Source: Kryptolebias marmoratus (lineage: Eukaryota > Chordata > Actinopteri > Cyprinodontiformes > Rivulidae). From it: a DNA stretch of 64,000 bases. Positions 1 to 13,900 of this stretch are shown here, one piece after another. Each line of letters opens with the position of its first letter. The stretch's first letter is position 1. The notes under the pieces were generated by a model. It had not been told where the DNA came from. It made no database searches and saw only the letters and a list, made by a program, of their open reading frames with translations. A program made the translations under genes and the position numbers. The DNA is taken from the NCBI RefSeq assembly GCF_001649575.2, contig NC_051434.1, positions 3,709,684 to 3,773,683 on the forward strand, in the 5' to 3' direction.

Positions 1-2839
1 CCTTTAATTTGATCCAGCATTAACGTGAAAAATGTCAGAGAAGCTTCAACTTTGACACGTAGAAAGCGTGCATATGTACGCACGGCATTGTGTTTTCAGT
101 GAGGTTATCTGAAGAGCGAAAGTGAGGCAGAGTTCATCTCTGCAGTGTGACAGTAGAGCTGTGAAATATTTAACACCAATTCAACCTTTACAAACAAGCA
201 GTCTCCTTCACAGCCACAAACACCGCTCCTGTGACTGGGATCGCCCTTTTTTCAAAGCAATCAGTCAATTTTTAACTAAGCAAATTGCAAAAAAATTGAA
301 TACAACTTTAGAGAATAATGTCTTATTTTGTTTTTCCACAGAGACACATTCAAAGGACTGCGTCCGGGCCTGCAGAGGGAGCCCTTAAATATTCTTTCTG
401 ATGGGTGGGGACTGTTTGCTAATTAAAGGGAGTTTGTAGAGGAGATAAAAAAAAACACAAGCACAGACTCACCTGCTGGGTGCCCCTATTTAATAATTCA
501 AACACCCTCTGGCTGACTCACACAGACATACAGCAGGTATATCACTGTATTCTTGTAAAACTGCCAGTAAGTTACTGTAATATTTACAGAAACCTTTTAA
601 CAATGCACTTTGCAGAAAAAAAATAGATTTCTGTTGTATTTGTCCTTCTTTATAAAGTGTCTGTGAATAGAGGATTTCTTTCTAGGTTTATGTTTTCTGT
701 TGGAAACCATCTGCAGCAGTTTTCAGTGTAATTTATTGGCACTTTAGGCAGAAGCTCTATGGTCCATTGCATACGGTGGCCAACCTTAAGCATCACTTTT
801 AAACATGATGCATAGTTTTCACCTCCTGCTAATAAAACACTGTTTCTGCAGCTGTTTAAGGGAACACTTATTGTTTCAAGGTGATCTCTTTACAATATTT
901 TATTAAAGAATCCTGAGCTCATGTTTATGTTCATGCATATGCGTTTTCCAACAAAGGTTCGAATTACGTCAAAGCAGGCAGCTTCTGCCGTTGCCGTGGC
1001 GATGCCACATGATAATGAGGCCCTTCAAGACCCCACACTGCTTTTCCTGCTGCTGGCAGCCACTTCAGTCCTCCTCTCACAGTGAATAATATGAGACAAG
1101 TAACACCTGGGGCCTCGTGTGTTTCACTGACGTGTGACGGGTTTCTGAACAAACATAAACTCATCAGTTGAATCGAAAGCTTTGGTTTCTAAAGCCATCG
1201 TTTCTGAGGTAAAAACAGGACCTTATACCTGGAGTTTAGAACAACCTCAAGGTTTTCTATGAAGGCATAGGAAAGTATCCACTGAATGTACATCTGCAGC
1301 TGATTTACTTTCAAAATGGCCTCCACAGTTAAATCAACTTTAGCCAACATTAAAACGGCACTAACTCATCGTTATGCAGATACTGAGCTAAAAGCTGATG
1401 TGGAAGTAGCTGAGACTCTAAACACATACTCTGAGTGTGCCATCTCACCATCTCACTTATGTTGCACAAGAAATAATAAATAAATAACATCATTTTCAGG
1501 GTTTGTTATAAGTGAATACAGTAAAAAAAAAAAAAAAAAGCTGACTAAACCAAACTCAAGTTTGCATTTCAGTGTCTTTTTTTTGGACTCAAGCTTAAAA
1601 GCACAGAGGATTCAGTCACTGGTGTTTCTGCAGTTTTATGCTCAGAAACCAACTGAATCTCTGAACTGGAGAAAGAAAAGTTAAAGCTACTACACTGGTT
1701 TAAAAAAAGTGCCTAAAACAGGCCACACATTGTTCAAAGATGCTCTCCTAATTTGTTTGTTTATATATTTCGAATTGATGTTTTACCTTTTCTGCAAGAT
1801 TCTGACCCGTTTCATCCTTTCATACTTTCTTCAGGAGATAAACAGATAACAACCTAACAATACAGTTACTGCAAATGAGACAAGAAAATCTCAAAATGTC
1901 ATTTAGACTAAACTGAACCAAGTCAGAAGCTGATGGTTAGGTTTTATTCCAATATTCAATTCAGAGAGCCCAAAAACCCATGATTGTTGTATCATCCCTA
2001 TTATTTTTATTTTATTTCTTTCATTCACATACTGTCAGAGCTGGGAAAGGATACTAGATAAACACCCTTTCCATGTATCTGCAGGAAACAAAAAAAAAGG
2101 TTGGAAAAAGGATGAGGAGTAGACAAGTTGAAGCATTTGTAGGTGGATTTTCTTATTTTAATAACCCCACAGTCAGCAGGCCGACATGTAGCAGCAGTCT
2201 CAAAGAAACTGAGTCATTAAGCAGCAACATGTTACGGCTTATATTTTTTGAACATTTGACCTCAGCGGTGCAGAAACCTCAGAGCTGAGGAAACAACACT
2301 GCTGGAACTTGGCTGATAACCTGACGAGTTTGGAGTCGAAACACAGAAACTGTCAGTTTGGTTTTAAAGTAACATCAACCTCCTGACTCCAGTTCAGTCC
2401 TAACTAATGGCATCATAACCACATGTAATGCAATACTTCTTCTGAGCTGCGGTAACTAAGCAATGAAACCTTTAAGCACTGAGGGTTTCCTAAGTTTCAT
2501 TAGGAGTTGGTGTTAGTTACCAATAAAATAAATAAATTACAATTGCATATTGGGAAATAAAGAACCATTTGACCCACATGAGACTTAGCCTTGGATTTAT
2601 TGATAAAATGCTTTTTATTTATTTACTTTTTGCAGTACTTGTTTTCGTGGCGCTGGAGCCTAACCAGCAGGTCAGAGGCAGGCTACACCCTGCAGAGCTC
2701 ACTGGGTCAAAGTATAATTTAGTCATTTTTAAAATAAACGTACCCCACGTACAGTATCTCTACTCACAGAAGCCTACAGAGAACATTATTTGGAATAACT
2801 TGGGGGGGAAAAACAAGACGTATGCACAAATCTGAGTGT

Positions 2840-3515
2840 TGAACTCATCAACATTTAAAGCTGCCCCATCTCACCATTCCATGATGTTCCCAACCTGGGT
2901 TTCATTCACATCAAATCTGTCACCAAAGCAGCTTTTTTTCCCCATCTGAAGAACATCGTAAGACTCCCACCATCTGTAGCAGAGATTTGATCCATGCCTT
3001 TGTTACAACCAGGCTGGATCACTGCAACACGGTCCTGTTCTGGATTTCCAACACATCCCTGGACAGGTCCCAGTATGTCCAGAACTCAGCTGCTTTGCTT
3101 CTAACACCATCTAAGCCAACAAATCACTTCCAATCTCATAAAACTCAGCTGGCTGCCTGTCAAACCTTGTATCACCTACAAATCCCTCAAAGCCTTCGCC
3201 CCTCAGTATCTGTCAGATCTCCTCCACCCAGACTCACAGTCTAGGAAACTCCGATCCACATCCATGGGTCTACTTTCCGTCCCTCATATGAACCTCTGTA
3301 GCTTTGGGGACAGAGCGTTCAGTGAAGCAGCCCCCATCCTCTGAAACTCTCTCCTATCTGAGCAGAGCATTGAGACATCACTGGACTCTTTCAGGACAAA
3401 CCTCACAACTCACCTCCTCAAAAAGGCTTTCAGCTCTCCACTTTGTTCCTAATTATTTCCCTTTTGTAAAGCCTTGAAAGGTGCTATAAAAATCTAAGTT
3501 ATTATTCTAAAATGT
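2840..3515 (+). mobile_element. 3' end of an L2/CR1-type LINE, degenerate
   Basis: The plus strand encodes a decayed reverse-transcriptase C-terminus: HAFVTTRLDHCNTVLFW, then SLDRSQYVQNSAALLL, a pattern shared by fish L2/CR1-clade LINEs, followed by stops and frameshifts. The distal part has the usual sequence ending in a GTAAAGCCTTGAAAGGTGCT-type tail and an ATT-rich end. It is a 5'-truncated, inactive copy lying antisense within mtss1 intron 3. The clade is from memory of the motif pattern. Confidence 0.75.
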
Positions 3516-4000
3516 TGTTAAAAGTTTGACTGTGCAGACAGTCTAGAGACTTTTCATTATTATGATGCTGTCTGACAGCAGTTTTTTAACCAAGTTAATG
3601 TAGCCTGGAGGCTACAGAGATCTGTTTGACTCACCTTTTTTTCCCCGTTTTTTACTTCTGCAGAGTTTTGTTCTTCTATAATTGGTTGGTAGTTTTAACT
3701 TCACACAGCTACCCTGGAGACTAACTTCTACAAAGTTCTTCTTCACTGGTTTGTCAGCACTCCTGACAAACCATGAAAACATCTCTGAAAGCGATGGAGT
3801 TTCTCCTTAAATGTAAAAACTGCAAAGAGAGTATATTTTTCTCAGCAGAGTTTAAACACTGGATCACTTTCTGCCCTTGAAGAATATTTCATAAAGCGTG
3901 CATGTGGCCACTGCAGATATGACATCACTCACCTGAGCCTGAGGTATCATTAAATAACAAGCTGCCAAAGAAGGCCATCTGTGAGCTGCTAAAGATTCAA

Positions 4001-4025
4001 CACACACACACACACACACACACAC
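4001..4025. repeat. CA dinucleotide microsatellite
   Basis: An uninterrupted CA run of about 12 units in mtss1 intron 3. Confidence 0.95.
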
Positions 4026-4404
4026 TAAAAAAACTGATTGCAGCAGCATCTGCTTGGATGTATTTTACTATGGTCTGTCTAAAACCTCAACACTCCGATT
4101 CAAACCAGAGTCAAACATAAACAATGTAATAATTTCCATCCCACTATGAGTTGAGTCAGTCCAGTAAGCCTACCTAACATCATTCACCATCCTAGATCAT
4201 TATTATTATTATTATTTTCAATAAACAAAATGTTATTGGAATGTCATCAGAACAAAGAACAGTTCCTCTGAAATTTCTCTTAATAACTAAAACAGATTGA
4301 TTGTACGATTCCCATAAGGGTTCAAACAATAAGAATAAGTCTGACGTGTTTGCTGGGTTCACAGATAATTTGATGGCTTCTGAGGAAAAAAACTAATTAA
4401 AGCC

Positions 4405-4715
4405 GCAGTATTCCTTGAAGGAGTAAATGTCACCCACTGCCTTTCATGCCAGAGTTTTAAACTAAGACCATCTGATGTTGCAAAATGAATTGTGTTGGGC
4501 ATGACTATCAGCTACTGCCACACAAATTTTTAGCTCAATATCTTTAAAATCGGCTGAGTTATACCCAGTTTTGTGTTTCCTAGCTTTAGTTGGCTGTGGC
4601 GGACATTTTGAATTGGTTTGAGTCCAAAAAGGTAAAGATTTGTAGATGTCATTCCAGTGATTAATTTCAGAAAGTTTTATTAAAATCTGTTCGCTGGTTC
4701 ATGAGATGTTTTTCT
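4405..4715 (+). repeat. dispersed repeat, copy 1 (TTCCTTGAAGGA family)
   Basis: This starts near TTCCTTGAAGGAGTAAATGT and ends near GGTTCATGAGATGTTTTTCT. The same order of words recurs at 56258-56475 (TTCCTTGAAGGAATGCATAT, then ATTGAGTCCAAA, then GGTTCATGAATTATTTTGCT). It is a diverged interspersed repeat of unassigned class with no coding capacity visible. Confidence 0.65.
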
Positions 4716-7480
4716 AACTGTATAGACAAACACAAGCACTCAGACACAGGGAAGAACATCATCACAGTCTTCATTTTTGATGGTGGGCAATCTAAAGCTC
4801 AATCCACCGAGACCCACAGCCTAAAGGACCCAAAGTGTTTACTGCTAACTTTCCAGGACATCCCTACACACATGCTGTCTTTGCCCAGACTCGTCAAAGC
4901 TGTTCTTACTCAACATTAGACAGGAGATCATTCCTTGTAATCTCCTAATTTTCCCTCTTTTGTGTCCTCTTCTTCCTGATTTATCCCCACCACTACGCTT
5001 TCTACAAACTACTTACTACTTACATCGTCACAAATTTGATTTCATCTCTTCCTTCTGTCTCATCACATTTTCCTCCTCTTGTTTCTTGTCAGATACTCAG
5101 ATCGTTCCTTCCCCTAATCTATCCCTCTTTCTTCTCTCTCTCTTTTTCCCAGTCTGACTCAGTTACCAGGTGTTGACATGCTGACAGTCCAGATGTCAAA
5201 ATGACTCCACTCGCCAGTCCTTAAAGGACAACCCCCATCCCCCCACCCCCAAAAAAGGCAGCAGATTGTTACAGGAAACCACAGAGACATTAACACAGAC
5301 AGAGAAGGGCATCTGCTGCCTCCCATCTCCATAATGTTCGGCTCTGTAAGTGTTGTGCACCTTATAAATAAGATTGGTATAGTAACAGTAAGTGCCTCTG
5401 ACAGATAGATGCAAACACAGATACTGTTTCTGCTGCTCAGATTGAATTCTGCAGTGATTTCCATCTTGTTGCCATGAGCACCAGCAGCAGGCTGGACATG
5501 ACAGCCAACAGCCTCTCACCCATTCTTATCACCATCCCTCTCTTTAACTTCCCTCTACCTGTGCCCTTTATTCCTCCATTAACCGTCCATTCCTCATCTA
5601 CCTGTCATTATAGCTTTAAGTCTAATTTAGCTCATTCTAATTTTCCTTAAAATTTCAGACATTTTTTGCACTTTGACACTGATGCTCCATCTAGTCTCAC
5701 CTTCTACCCCTCCTTCATTCCTCCACCCTTCAGCTGTATCATTTATTGTAGAAATGTAATGTATAAGGGTGACATTGAGCAGATGGAGTGCAACCTCTTC
5801 AATTCAATAATTCAACACCTCTGTCGGAGCTGGCTAACTGTCCACGGGTGAACAAGATAAAAGCTTATCAGACATCTGTTCTATCTGCAAAAACAAAAAC
5901 AGTACTTGTGGTCATTAACTTACCTGCTGCAGACAGCGGTCAGAGTGACATGCGAGGAAAGCCAACTGCTATTACGAAAAAAGGATTTCTGCCATCTAAA
6001 AAAAACATCTCAAACTTCTACAGTTTCAAAGCATTTTAAGTGAATGCTTTTAAACAGTTTCTGGACTCATGAAGGAGAAATTCTCCCAGTGAAATTTCTC
6101 AACTTCTGTTTACAACACACAAAAAGATCTCTTTAGGTGTTGTGATTTAAAAATGTTAAAACATGTACCAAACATTTTTACGTCGCTTTAAATAGATCCA
6201 AAAAAACCCAAACCTTTTTTTCCATAAGCTTGTTTTGACTCGTCTCTTTTTCACATCTTAAATGAGAGAAGCTAAGATGTGAAGAAACACCAAAAGCAAA
6301 GGAAAGGAAAAGACAAATCCTGCTCTCCCAACATGTGGATATTTGCATTAACACTTGAGCAAATGGGCTCTGTTCTGTGACAGGAACCAGAAAAGACATG
6401 TTTTATAAATTTCTTTATATGGACGGTCCTGATAATGTCATAGAAAATACAACGTCTGTGTGTGTCCTCACACAGTGAACACATTTCCTCTTAACTGCAG
6501 CAAAGACACATTGTGACAACTACTGGGATCTTTCATAAAAAAGGTATATTTTTCATCATGCTGTAAAACTAATACCCATCTGTTAGAGTGAAGGAGGAAG
6601 TCTGAGATGTGCTTCAAAAAACCTCTAATGATCCCCAACAGTTGTCGAAAGGTGCCAATAATTCAATGTACAGCTCCAGGTACTACACACACACACACAC
6701 AGAGTCAATTACAGCATGGCTGCGACCCAGAGCTCCAGGATCATCATGACAGTGACTGATCATTTCCTCAGCTCCTGTTGTCAATGTGACGGGTCGCCTC
6801 GACAGGAAGTTAGCCTACAGCCAGCACCGTGAACCCCCCTCCCCTACACACACACACAAAAACAAAGACTCAACCTTGAAACAAAGCTCCCCAGGGCAAA
6901 ACACATAAATTTCATAGTAAACAGGAGTTTCCTGTGACACACATAAAAGTGCTCAGCCAAATAGGCACAGATCAAACCTTCCTGCTTCGTTTAACCAATC
7001 GTTGAAGCACCCCGTATTGATTGGTTACAGTTTAATGATAGGAAGGAAAGCTGCCTCTGATTACTAGTCAATAATGGAACAGTACTAATCAATAATGAGT
7101 GTGAAAACTGATTCACAACAGCAGCAAAGCCCCAAAAACGATTCTATCTGTGTGTGTGAAGACCAGACACAGAAATATCCATGTTGGTTTCATTTACATG
7201 ATTTGCATTTTATTGGCTGGGCTACTTTTCTTTGGCTGTTGCCTCTCTGACTCCATTCCAGCAGCAGATAATGACATAATAAAGACATAATTCAGAGGAT
7301 ATTCAAGCTTTAGTGATGCTTACACAGACATTCAAGCATCTTTAACCTTTGACGTAGAATCAAAGGCCAAAGTTTGGTGAAATGTTAATGTTAGGAAATT
7401 TATGCACCAAAGGGCGAAAGTGGAGCAATAATGTTTTTGCTGGTGTCAGGGTGTGCATGTTTCATTTGTCTGCCTGTTAG

Positions 7481-7560
7481 CAAAATATCTCAATCTCAGT
7501 CTAAAATGTTGGCATGAAAAGTGGCGGGTGATATGCATTCCTTCAAGACATGCTAGGCCT
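7481..7560 (-). repeat. dispersed repeat fragment, inverted copy 2
   Basis: Read on the minus strand this gives TTGAAGGAATGCATATCACC followed by CGCCAC and TTTTAGACTGAG. It matches the 5' portion of the copy at 56258-56475. It is a short fragment in mtss1 intron 3. Confidence 0.5.
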
Positions 7561-9185
7561 TTCATGTATGCTAATACTCAATGCAATTCACTCATTACAA
7601 TCAGCTTCTTATTGTCTTAAATGACAAAAGTTGCAATAATGTTTTTCATGAATTTGCTCAGCACTACATTAACTGACCTATTTTTGGTATTTCACTCAAA
7701 GTAAAGAGGATCAGAAAAAAGTAATAAAGGTGATCTATAAAATCTATTCCTATAAGATGTTTAAAGGTGATTCAATTTTCACCTCGAGCCATGTGTGCAG
7801 GTTTGTCCTCTACGATGTGTGTTTATGTACTGAAACCTGGCAGTGAGCCAAGTGTGCATTAGCTGTATGCAGGCTGGCAACAAAAAGCCTGACTGTGTGT
7901 GTGGGAGCGTTTCCGTATCTTCAGGTCAGCAGAAACTGCTGTTAGTCTTCCCTCTAGGCTGTTTTTTTTTTTTTTTTTTTCACTCCTGCTGCTGTGTTTG
8001 TATGAAGCAGATTCACAAAGCCCCTGGACATATTTCTCTCTCTCTTCTTCTGCTCGTCTTTGAGGCTCTTCGAGGCTTTTTAGCAGCCATCTGGCTTCCC
8101 TCCAACATGTGAGACAGTGCAGCCTCTCTCTGGTCCTCTTTTAGGTGTTGATGGATAAAAACTTTTTGCTAAGCAGGGGTTTTTTTGTACGTTCCTATGC
8201 TGTGTGCTGTCTGAGGATCAGGAAACAGCTCAGAATGGTTATTTTATTTGCACCCAATCACTTTTTTTAGTTTGATCATTATTCTAATTGAATTCATGCT
8301 TTCATTATTTCTCCAGTGTTTTAGTTTAATACATTTTGAAAATATCTATTTTTTTGTATAATCATTATTATGGTTGTTATCATTACCATTATCTCTTTAC
8401 TGAGTGAGCTCTAAACCTTGTAAAGTATTGAAATCTGCTGAAATTATGTTGAAATCTTCAGATGTGAACTGATAATTTAAAATCAAAGTGACAACTTTAT
8501 GAAAACTTTGAGTGAAACTAAGAAAATAACCTAATTAAATAGTTACTCATCGCAAAGGACAGGAAAAAACAACCCTACACAGACTACAGACTGTAGGTCA
8601 GTCATGTCACTCAAGCTTCCACATGGTTTTTGGCAGATTTTACAAAGATTTTGTTTACATTAAGTGCAAACCTGCATTTCAGAATTACAATCAATATATC
8701 TGGAAAACTACTTGAGTAAACTCTGTCAATCTGCATCATCCGATACAGGTCAAGATAACTTTTGTTACTTTACATTTGATTTTCATCCGTTGCTATGAGC
8801 ACCTTTAAACAAATGTAACAGTAATAAGTAGAGGCAAATAAAATGTTTAAAGTCTTCTGTGTTTGATGCAGCCAAGAAGCAAAATTCATTCAGACTCAAA
8901 AGCTAAACAGATTCTGAACGTATGACGAGCAGCAGGAAAACTGAAACCCACACAAGCACCAGCCTTCAGCTCATCTCTGACTGGATTCACTTCAATGCTA
9001 ACAGCTTTAACTTCTCTTCAACGATCCACAGACGGTCCAATTACTCAGGAAGAAAGATTTACGTGTAAATTAAAAAGGTGCACGCAATCTGAAACCTGCT
9101 TCATGTTCAGCGGCATCGTTCACATGTTGGTCAATAAGGTCTGCGTTTTAAACAAACAAGTGACATCTTTTTGTCTCTGTCCTAC

Positions 9186-9259
9186 CTCGGCTGTTGGTCG
9201 CCAGATCAGCCACCTTCTGAAAGGCGTCCAGGAAAGCTGCGACCGCGACAACCGTCGTC
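9186..9259 (-). CDS. mtss1: mtss1 coding exon 3
   Basis: 74 nt encoding TTVVAVAAFLDAFQKVADL then ATNSR and the first base of a Gly codon. It continues the I-BAR helix that is nearly invariant among MTSS proteins. The donor is GTAGGA at 9180-9185. The next exon (family sequence resembling REIGSALTRMCMRHRSIE) is not in the window, so intron 3 is longer than 9.1 kb. Confidence 0.92.
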
Positions 9260-9552
9260 CTGAGAGACGAAACAGAAACAGAGTCACAAATGACCAGATA
9301 AATAAACACTTTTAAACTGGTGAAGAATGTAAATATAGAAGCTATCACATTTTTTTTCCTGACAGTAGTACTGAACAAATGACAGAATTCATTTAATTTT
9401 GTCAGGATGTGTGTAGAGAGACGAACAAACGTTGCAGACGAGGAGGAGAGATGCACCTCTGCTGACTTCTGTCCCAAAGTTGACTCTCCATCTCCATAAC
9501 GACTTTATGCTGGTGTCATTAATCTCTGCCAGCTATGGAAGGTTAATTAAGA

Positions 9553-9595
<43 letters not shown>

Positions 9596-10904
9596 ATGAC
9601 ATCGCTGCAGGCAGGTGACTGGCTGGTTAATGGCTGAAAGTCGTGAAAGTAAATAAATGTGTGGTGGGATTTTCCATGACAAAACAACATTTAAATGGAG
9701 GCTTTTGCAGTTTATGTGCATGTTGTCTGGAAACAACAGCTTTGTGTGATTGTTTCTACACAGGTGTGTGTGTGTGCGTGGTGGATGCAGAGAAGCAGCA
9801 GGTCAGGGACGCAGCAACAGAACAGGAGGTGAGCCTGACATTTAAACACTTAATGAAGCAGACTGATTGGATTTTCACGAGCTCAGGTTTATAAACACCT
9901 GCAGGATGCAGCGATCTGAGCTCAAGCTGTGCAACCCGAGAACTGTAGCATATTGGAACCAACAGCAAGTGATAAAATCTGTGTTTATGTTTAACCGTAA
10001 TGAGATGGAATGATGTCAGACTTCAGTAAATTATCCAGAACAACAACCAGAACTTATCAGTTTAAAAAAGAAACGTTGTGGGAATTAAATCAGTTTCTGC
10101 AACATCAACTCATAAAAAAAGGTCTGAGTATTTAACTCTTTCAAGCAAGAGAATAAAGTGTTCTGGCACTGGCAAGATTTAAGTTTTGCATCTCTGTTCA
10201 AACATACAAATAATACAAGATGTAGATAAACTGAATCCAGAAAAGAGTATTATGGAAGGAGGGGATTAAATAAAGACATTTAGATTTTCATTGCACAGTC
10301 ACAATCCAAGTAATGAGACATAATATACATGCAGACATTTTGACACTTATTCACACCTGTACTTGATCAGATCAGTTTGGAATACAGTGAAAGCCACTGA
10401 GCTGTGCAGCCATGTTTTCCACGACCAATTTCTGAAAATACGGTTTATATGTGTGTGCACAGCTTTCTGAACTGTACTGTAGGTCGTGCACATTATTTCT
10501 TAAACAGAAAATAACCATCAAAAACTACCCAATGCTTTCTAAATTTCTTGACAGAAAGGAAACAGATTTTTTGTGCAACATGAAACACCGGGGATCTCAC
10601 TAATGCCAAAAACGCCAAGTGGCAGGTCCGAAGTTACCATGGAGACGAATGACCTCTTGTGATACAGCTTAAGAATCTGAAGTTCTGGCTGCATTTATGT
10701 AGACAGAATAATTTCTGCTCCCGTTCTGATAAACGGTTCAGAAGACAGATGAGTAATTGCTTTAAAACTCAAGAAATTATGACGTCCTTGTGAAGCAGAA
10801 TTTGGCACAATTAAGCATTTTAATCTTAAAAAGAATTTCTAAATTGTTTCAAAGCCCAAACTGTTTTACAAAATAAAATCACTGGAACTCAATATAACAG
10901 TTAA

Positions 10905-10969
<65 letters not shown>

Positions 10970-13900
10970 CTAAGTTGTGACTGGAGTTTGGTGGCCTTGC
11001 TGATGAAGTCATCCCAGACTGGGTAACTGCCCTGAAGATAAAAAAATAAGTAAATATAATTAAATATATAAAAAAGGCAATGTTTCATCACAACAGTTTA
11101 TTTATGGCAATTAATATGTAATCATGGAATGAAAAGTATGTTAACTCTGAATTTAATTTCAAAATTTGCACTAGTGACAAAAAAACAAAGAAAAACTGAT
11201 TAGTCTTTTCTTAGATCGGGGCTGAAGAAACAGGTTGTTGTCTCCATTACTTTTATCTGATCATAAACAACCTTTTCTTACGTGGAAGAAGCACATTGAT
11301 TTTTACATTTATTTTCATAAAAAAACTTACATGAAATATTATCAACTACAAACCAATAAAACATAACATGTTTGGCCATGCACAGCTCTTCTGACCCAAA
11401 TACAAACTCTAAACAGTCACAGTCAACAAACACAGCATGGAGACAAATCGATGGGGCCAATCCATACGCCCCACCCACAGCAGCCTGTCCAGAGGAGGCC
11501 AAACGAGCCCCTCCAGGCATGTAAATACAGCACATGTCTACAGACCGAGTTAAATATCAGACAAACGCTGCAATGCAGTGCTGTTTGAAGAAACTGCACA
11601 AAAGGAAACGATGACATGTTAGCCAAACCCACAGACACACAAGAAACTAGGGTACCCTCCTAATGTCAGCAGGAGGATGCAACTGGAGTGGGTGGGGGTC
11701 CCCCCTCCTTCAGGATCTGGGGCATGTTTACTCACAGGATCATACACTGATCAATATGTCACCAATTTATTTGAACCACACATAAAAGTATAACTTTAAA
11801 GACTCCAGGATGATCATTTGGTTTCTTTCAAATGATTCACATATTGTGGTTCAAGCGAAATCATCAGTTTTTCCTCAACATCAGTGTAAATCATACCACT
11901 GCACCACCAACAAACATTCTTCCCTGGTTTGTTTTCTTCTGAATCCCAGAGAGAACTCTGCAGCTTTGTGCTTTCTATTTGTGTGCAGTTTGGTTAAACT
12001 GAGCACAACCTACAGTCAGATGACGATGCATCAGGATGCACCAGCTTAAAAAGAGTAAGGAGTACAGAAACAAAACACTATCATCCATATCTGAATGTCC
12101 ACTGGAGCAGCTGCAATGAATCTGTTTGAACACTGAAAAAGGCTCCCAATGAAGATTTGTAAAGGAGTTAAAAAATTAAATAAAAAGACATGTCTTCAAA
12201 TTATCTTATCTTCTTACTTTACTTTACAAGTTTTAGTATCTCCTACTTTCTCCTACGCGCCTCATGCGTCATGAACGTGCGTAAACATGGCCACGCCTTC
12301 AAATCAGGAAGGTGTTTTTTTTAAATAAACCTAATGGAAAAACTGGGTGTTGTCTCTGTGACGAATGAGAGTCAATTACAGGATCAGAAAACGTTATGGA
12401 CACGTGATCTTTAAAGGTCAAACAAAATATGAAAAGACCCAACCACATTTCCCAATATAAAATCTGCATACACCAAATAAAGTGACACCTAAATTTGATC
12501 AGAAATAAGTAAAAATAATGAGGACCTACTTTAAAAAGGTCCTCATTGCAAACTATTGCAATTCAGAAACTTTTAGTAAATGAAGCACTTCACAGAATCA
12601 GTCAGGTGATTTACCTACAGCAGGCTGGCTGCAGTCCATGAAGGTAAACAGGTATGGTGGAACCACACAATGTAGAATCTCATAAAAGATGTTTAGGAGG
12701 AAATATAAGAGACTGAATCTGCTGCTAAACGCTGAAGAAAAGCGAACAAACGAGTTGACCTGTTTTCCTAATTTAGGACCAGCATCTAATCACAAACTTT
12801 GCTTCCAAATTTTTAATTTAAAAAGGACACATTAATCATCAATATCAGTAAAACAAATATGCAGACTTGGCTTCTTCATGATATTTCAATGAGCACCTTG
12901 AAACAACACAGGGGAGCACAGAATGTTACTTAGACACTGATATGTACTGTAGATTAGTATGTTTGGTTAACAGGAATCATACACTCATAAAAAGAAAAGG
13001 TTCGGCCTTGCTCCCTTGCTGCTCAGCGGGCATCACCTCGTTTCTCTGCGTCACCGTCAGCGAACAGAGCAGCTGAGCAGCTGAGCTGGGCGTGTTCAGA
13101 TTCCTGTTTATGAGAGTGATGCCCAGCGTCATCGCCTGGCTACCGTTGCTATGACAACACCGCTGCTGCTGCTGCTGCAGAGGAGCTTCAGAAACAGAAA
13201 GATTTTGGGGGGAAAAGAGGGGGTCTCATGTGTGTGCAACCTCTCCCAAACACACACACACACAGACACACACACTCAGTTTCTGTGTCATGGATTTGCT
13301 TTTTGTTGTTTCTCTCACTTTCCATTTCAATGGTTTGCATTTACATATTTTTCTACCTCTCTCTCTTTTTCTCACATACCATCTTTCCATTTTTCAAACG
13401 CATCGACATTTCTCCTGCCAGCTCCTTTAAACTCATTTATCAAATCCCTCTATTACACTGGATATATATATATATACACACATATACAGCCACATCTCAT
13501 TACATCTTGTCTCTTAGTCTCCTTCTTTCTAACGCGCACTCACATCCAGGCACCAAGAAGAGGGCAGGGTCGCTGCATCTATCAGTCACCGAGGACATAA
13601 ATTGTCACCGTGGCAACAACCAGAGGCAAAGCAGCAGCCTGCTGGTCCTTCAGGAATCCACCAATCTGTTTGTTCGCCTCTGAGAGCAACAGCACAGGCT
13701 TAAAAACCCCAGATCCTCTCTTTGTGACTTTTTGTTGTGATTGTGGTTAATGTTGAATGAGCACAAAGTACACAAACCTTGTTTCAGTGTCTTTGACTTT
13801 AATTGACAATGAGAAATGACTGAATACTGTAAATGTAGCCATTAGGATTTCTGCCTCTTCTATTATCTCATGTTTCCTGTTTGAGCTTTAACTTGGGCCA

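Larger units (their letters stand above)
1..9185 (-). other. mtss1 intron 3 (partial), no coding sequence seen
   Basis: Noncoding sequence downstream of mtss1 exon 3 in transcription order. It holds a LINE tail (about 2840-3515), a CA microsatellite (4001-4025), a dispersed repeat at 4405-4715 with an inverted relative near 7481-7560, a pyrimidine-rich stretch near 5040-5160, and poly-A/T tracts (1524-1540, about 7962-7980). The open frames here are short and do not resemble known proteins. I see nothing else that can be supported. Confidence 0.75.
9260..10969 (-). other. mtss1 intron 2
   Basis: Intron between exons 3 and 2. It contains a TG microsatellite (about 9556-9594), the long GT array that abuts the exon 2 donor (10909-10966), and one RFX X-box-like word (10633-10646). 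No coding exon was found. Confidence 0.85.

Noticed and set aside
5159..5519. Two overlapping minus-strand frames of about 100 codons
   Set aside because: No family resemblance, no splice support, and located in an intron with short repeats.
9148..9477. 109-codon minus-strand frame covering mtss1 exon 3
   Set aside because: Only 9186-9259 is exon. The remainder is intron read-through on both sides.
13151..13683. Overlapping plus-strand open frames of about 150 codons
   Set aside because: Translation is dominated by microsatellite-derived Thr-His runs and low complexity, with no recognisable domain.
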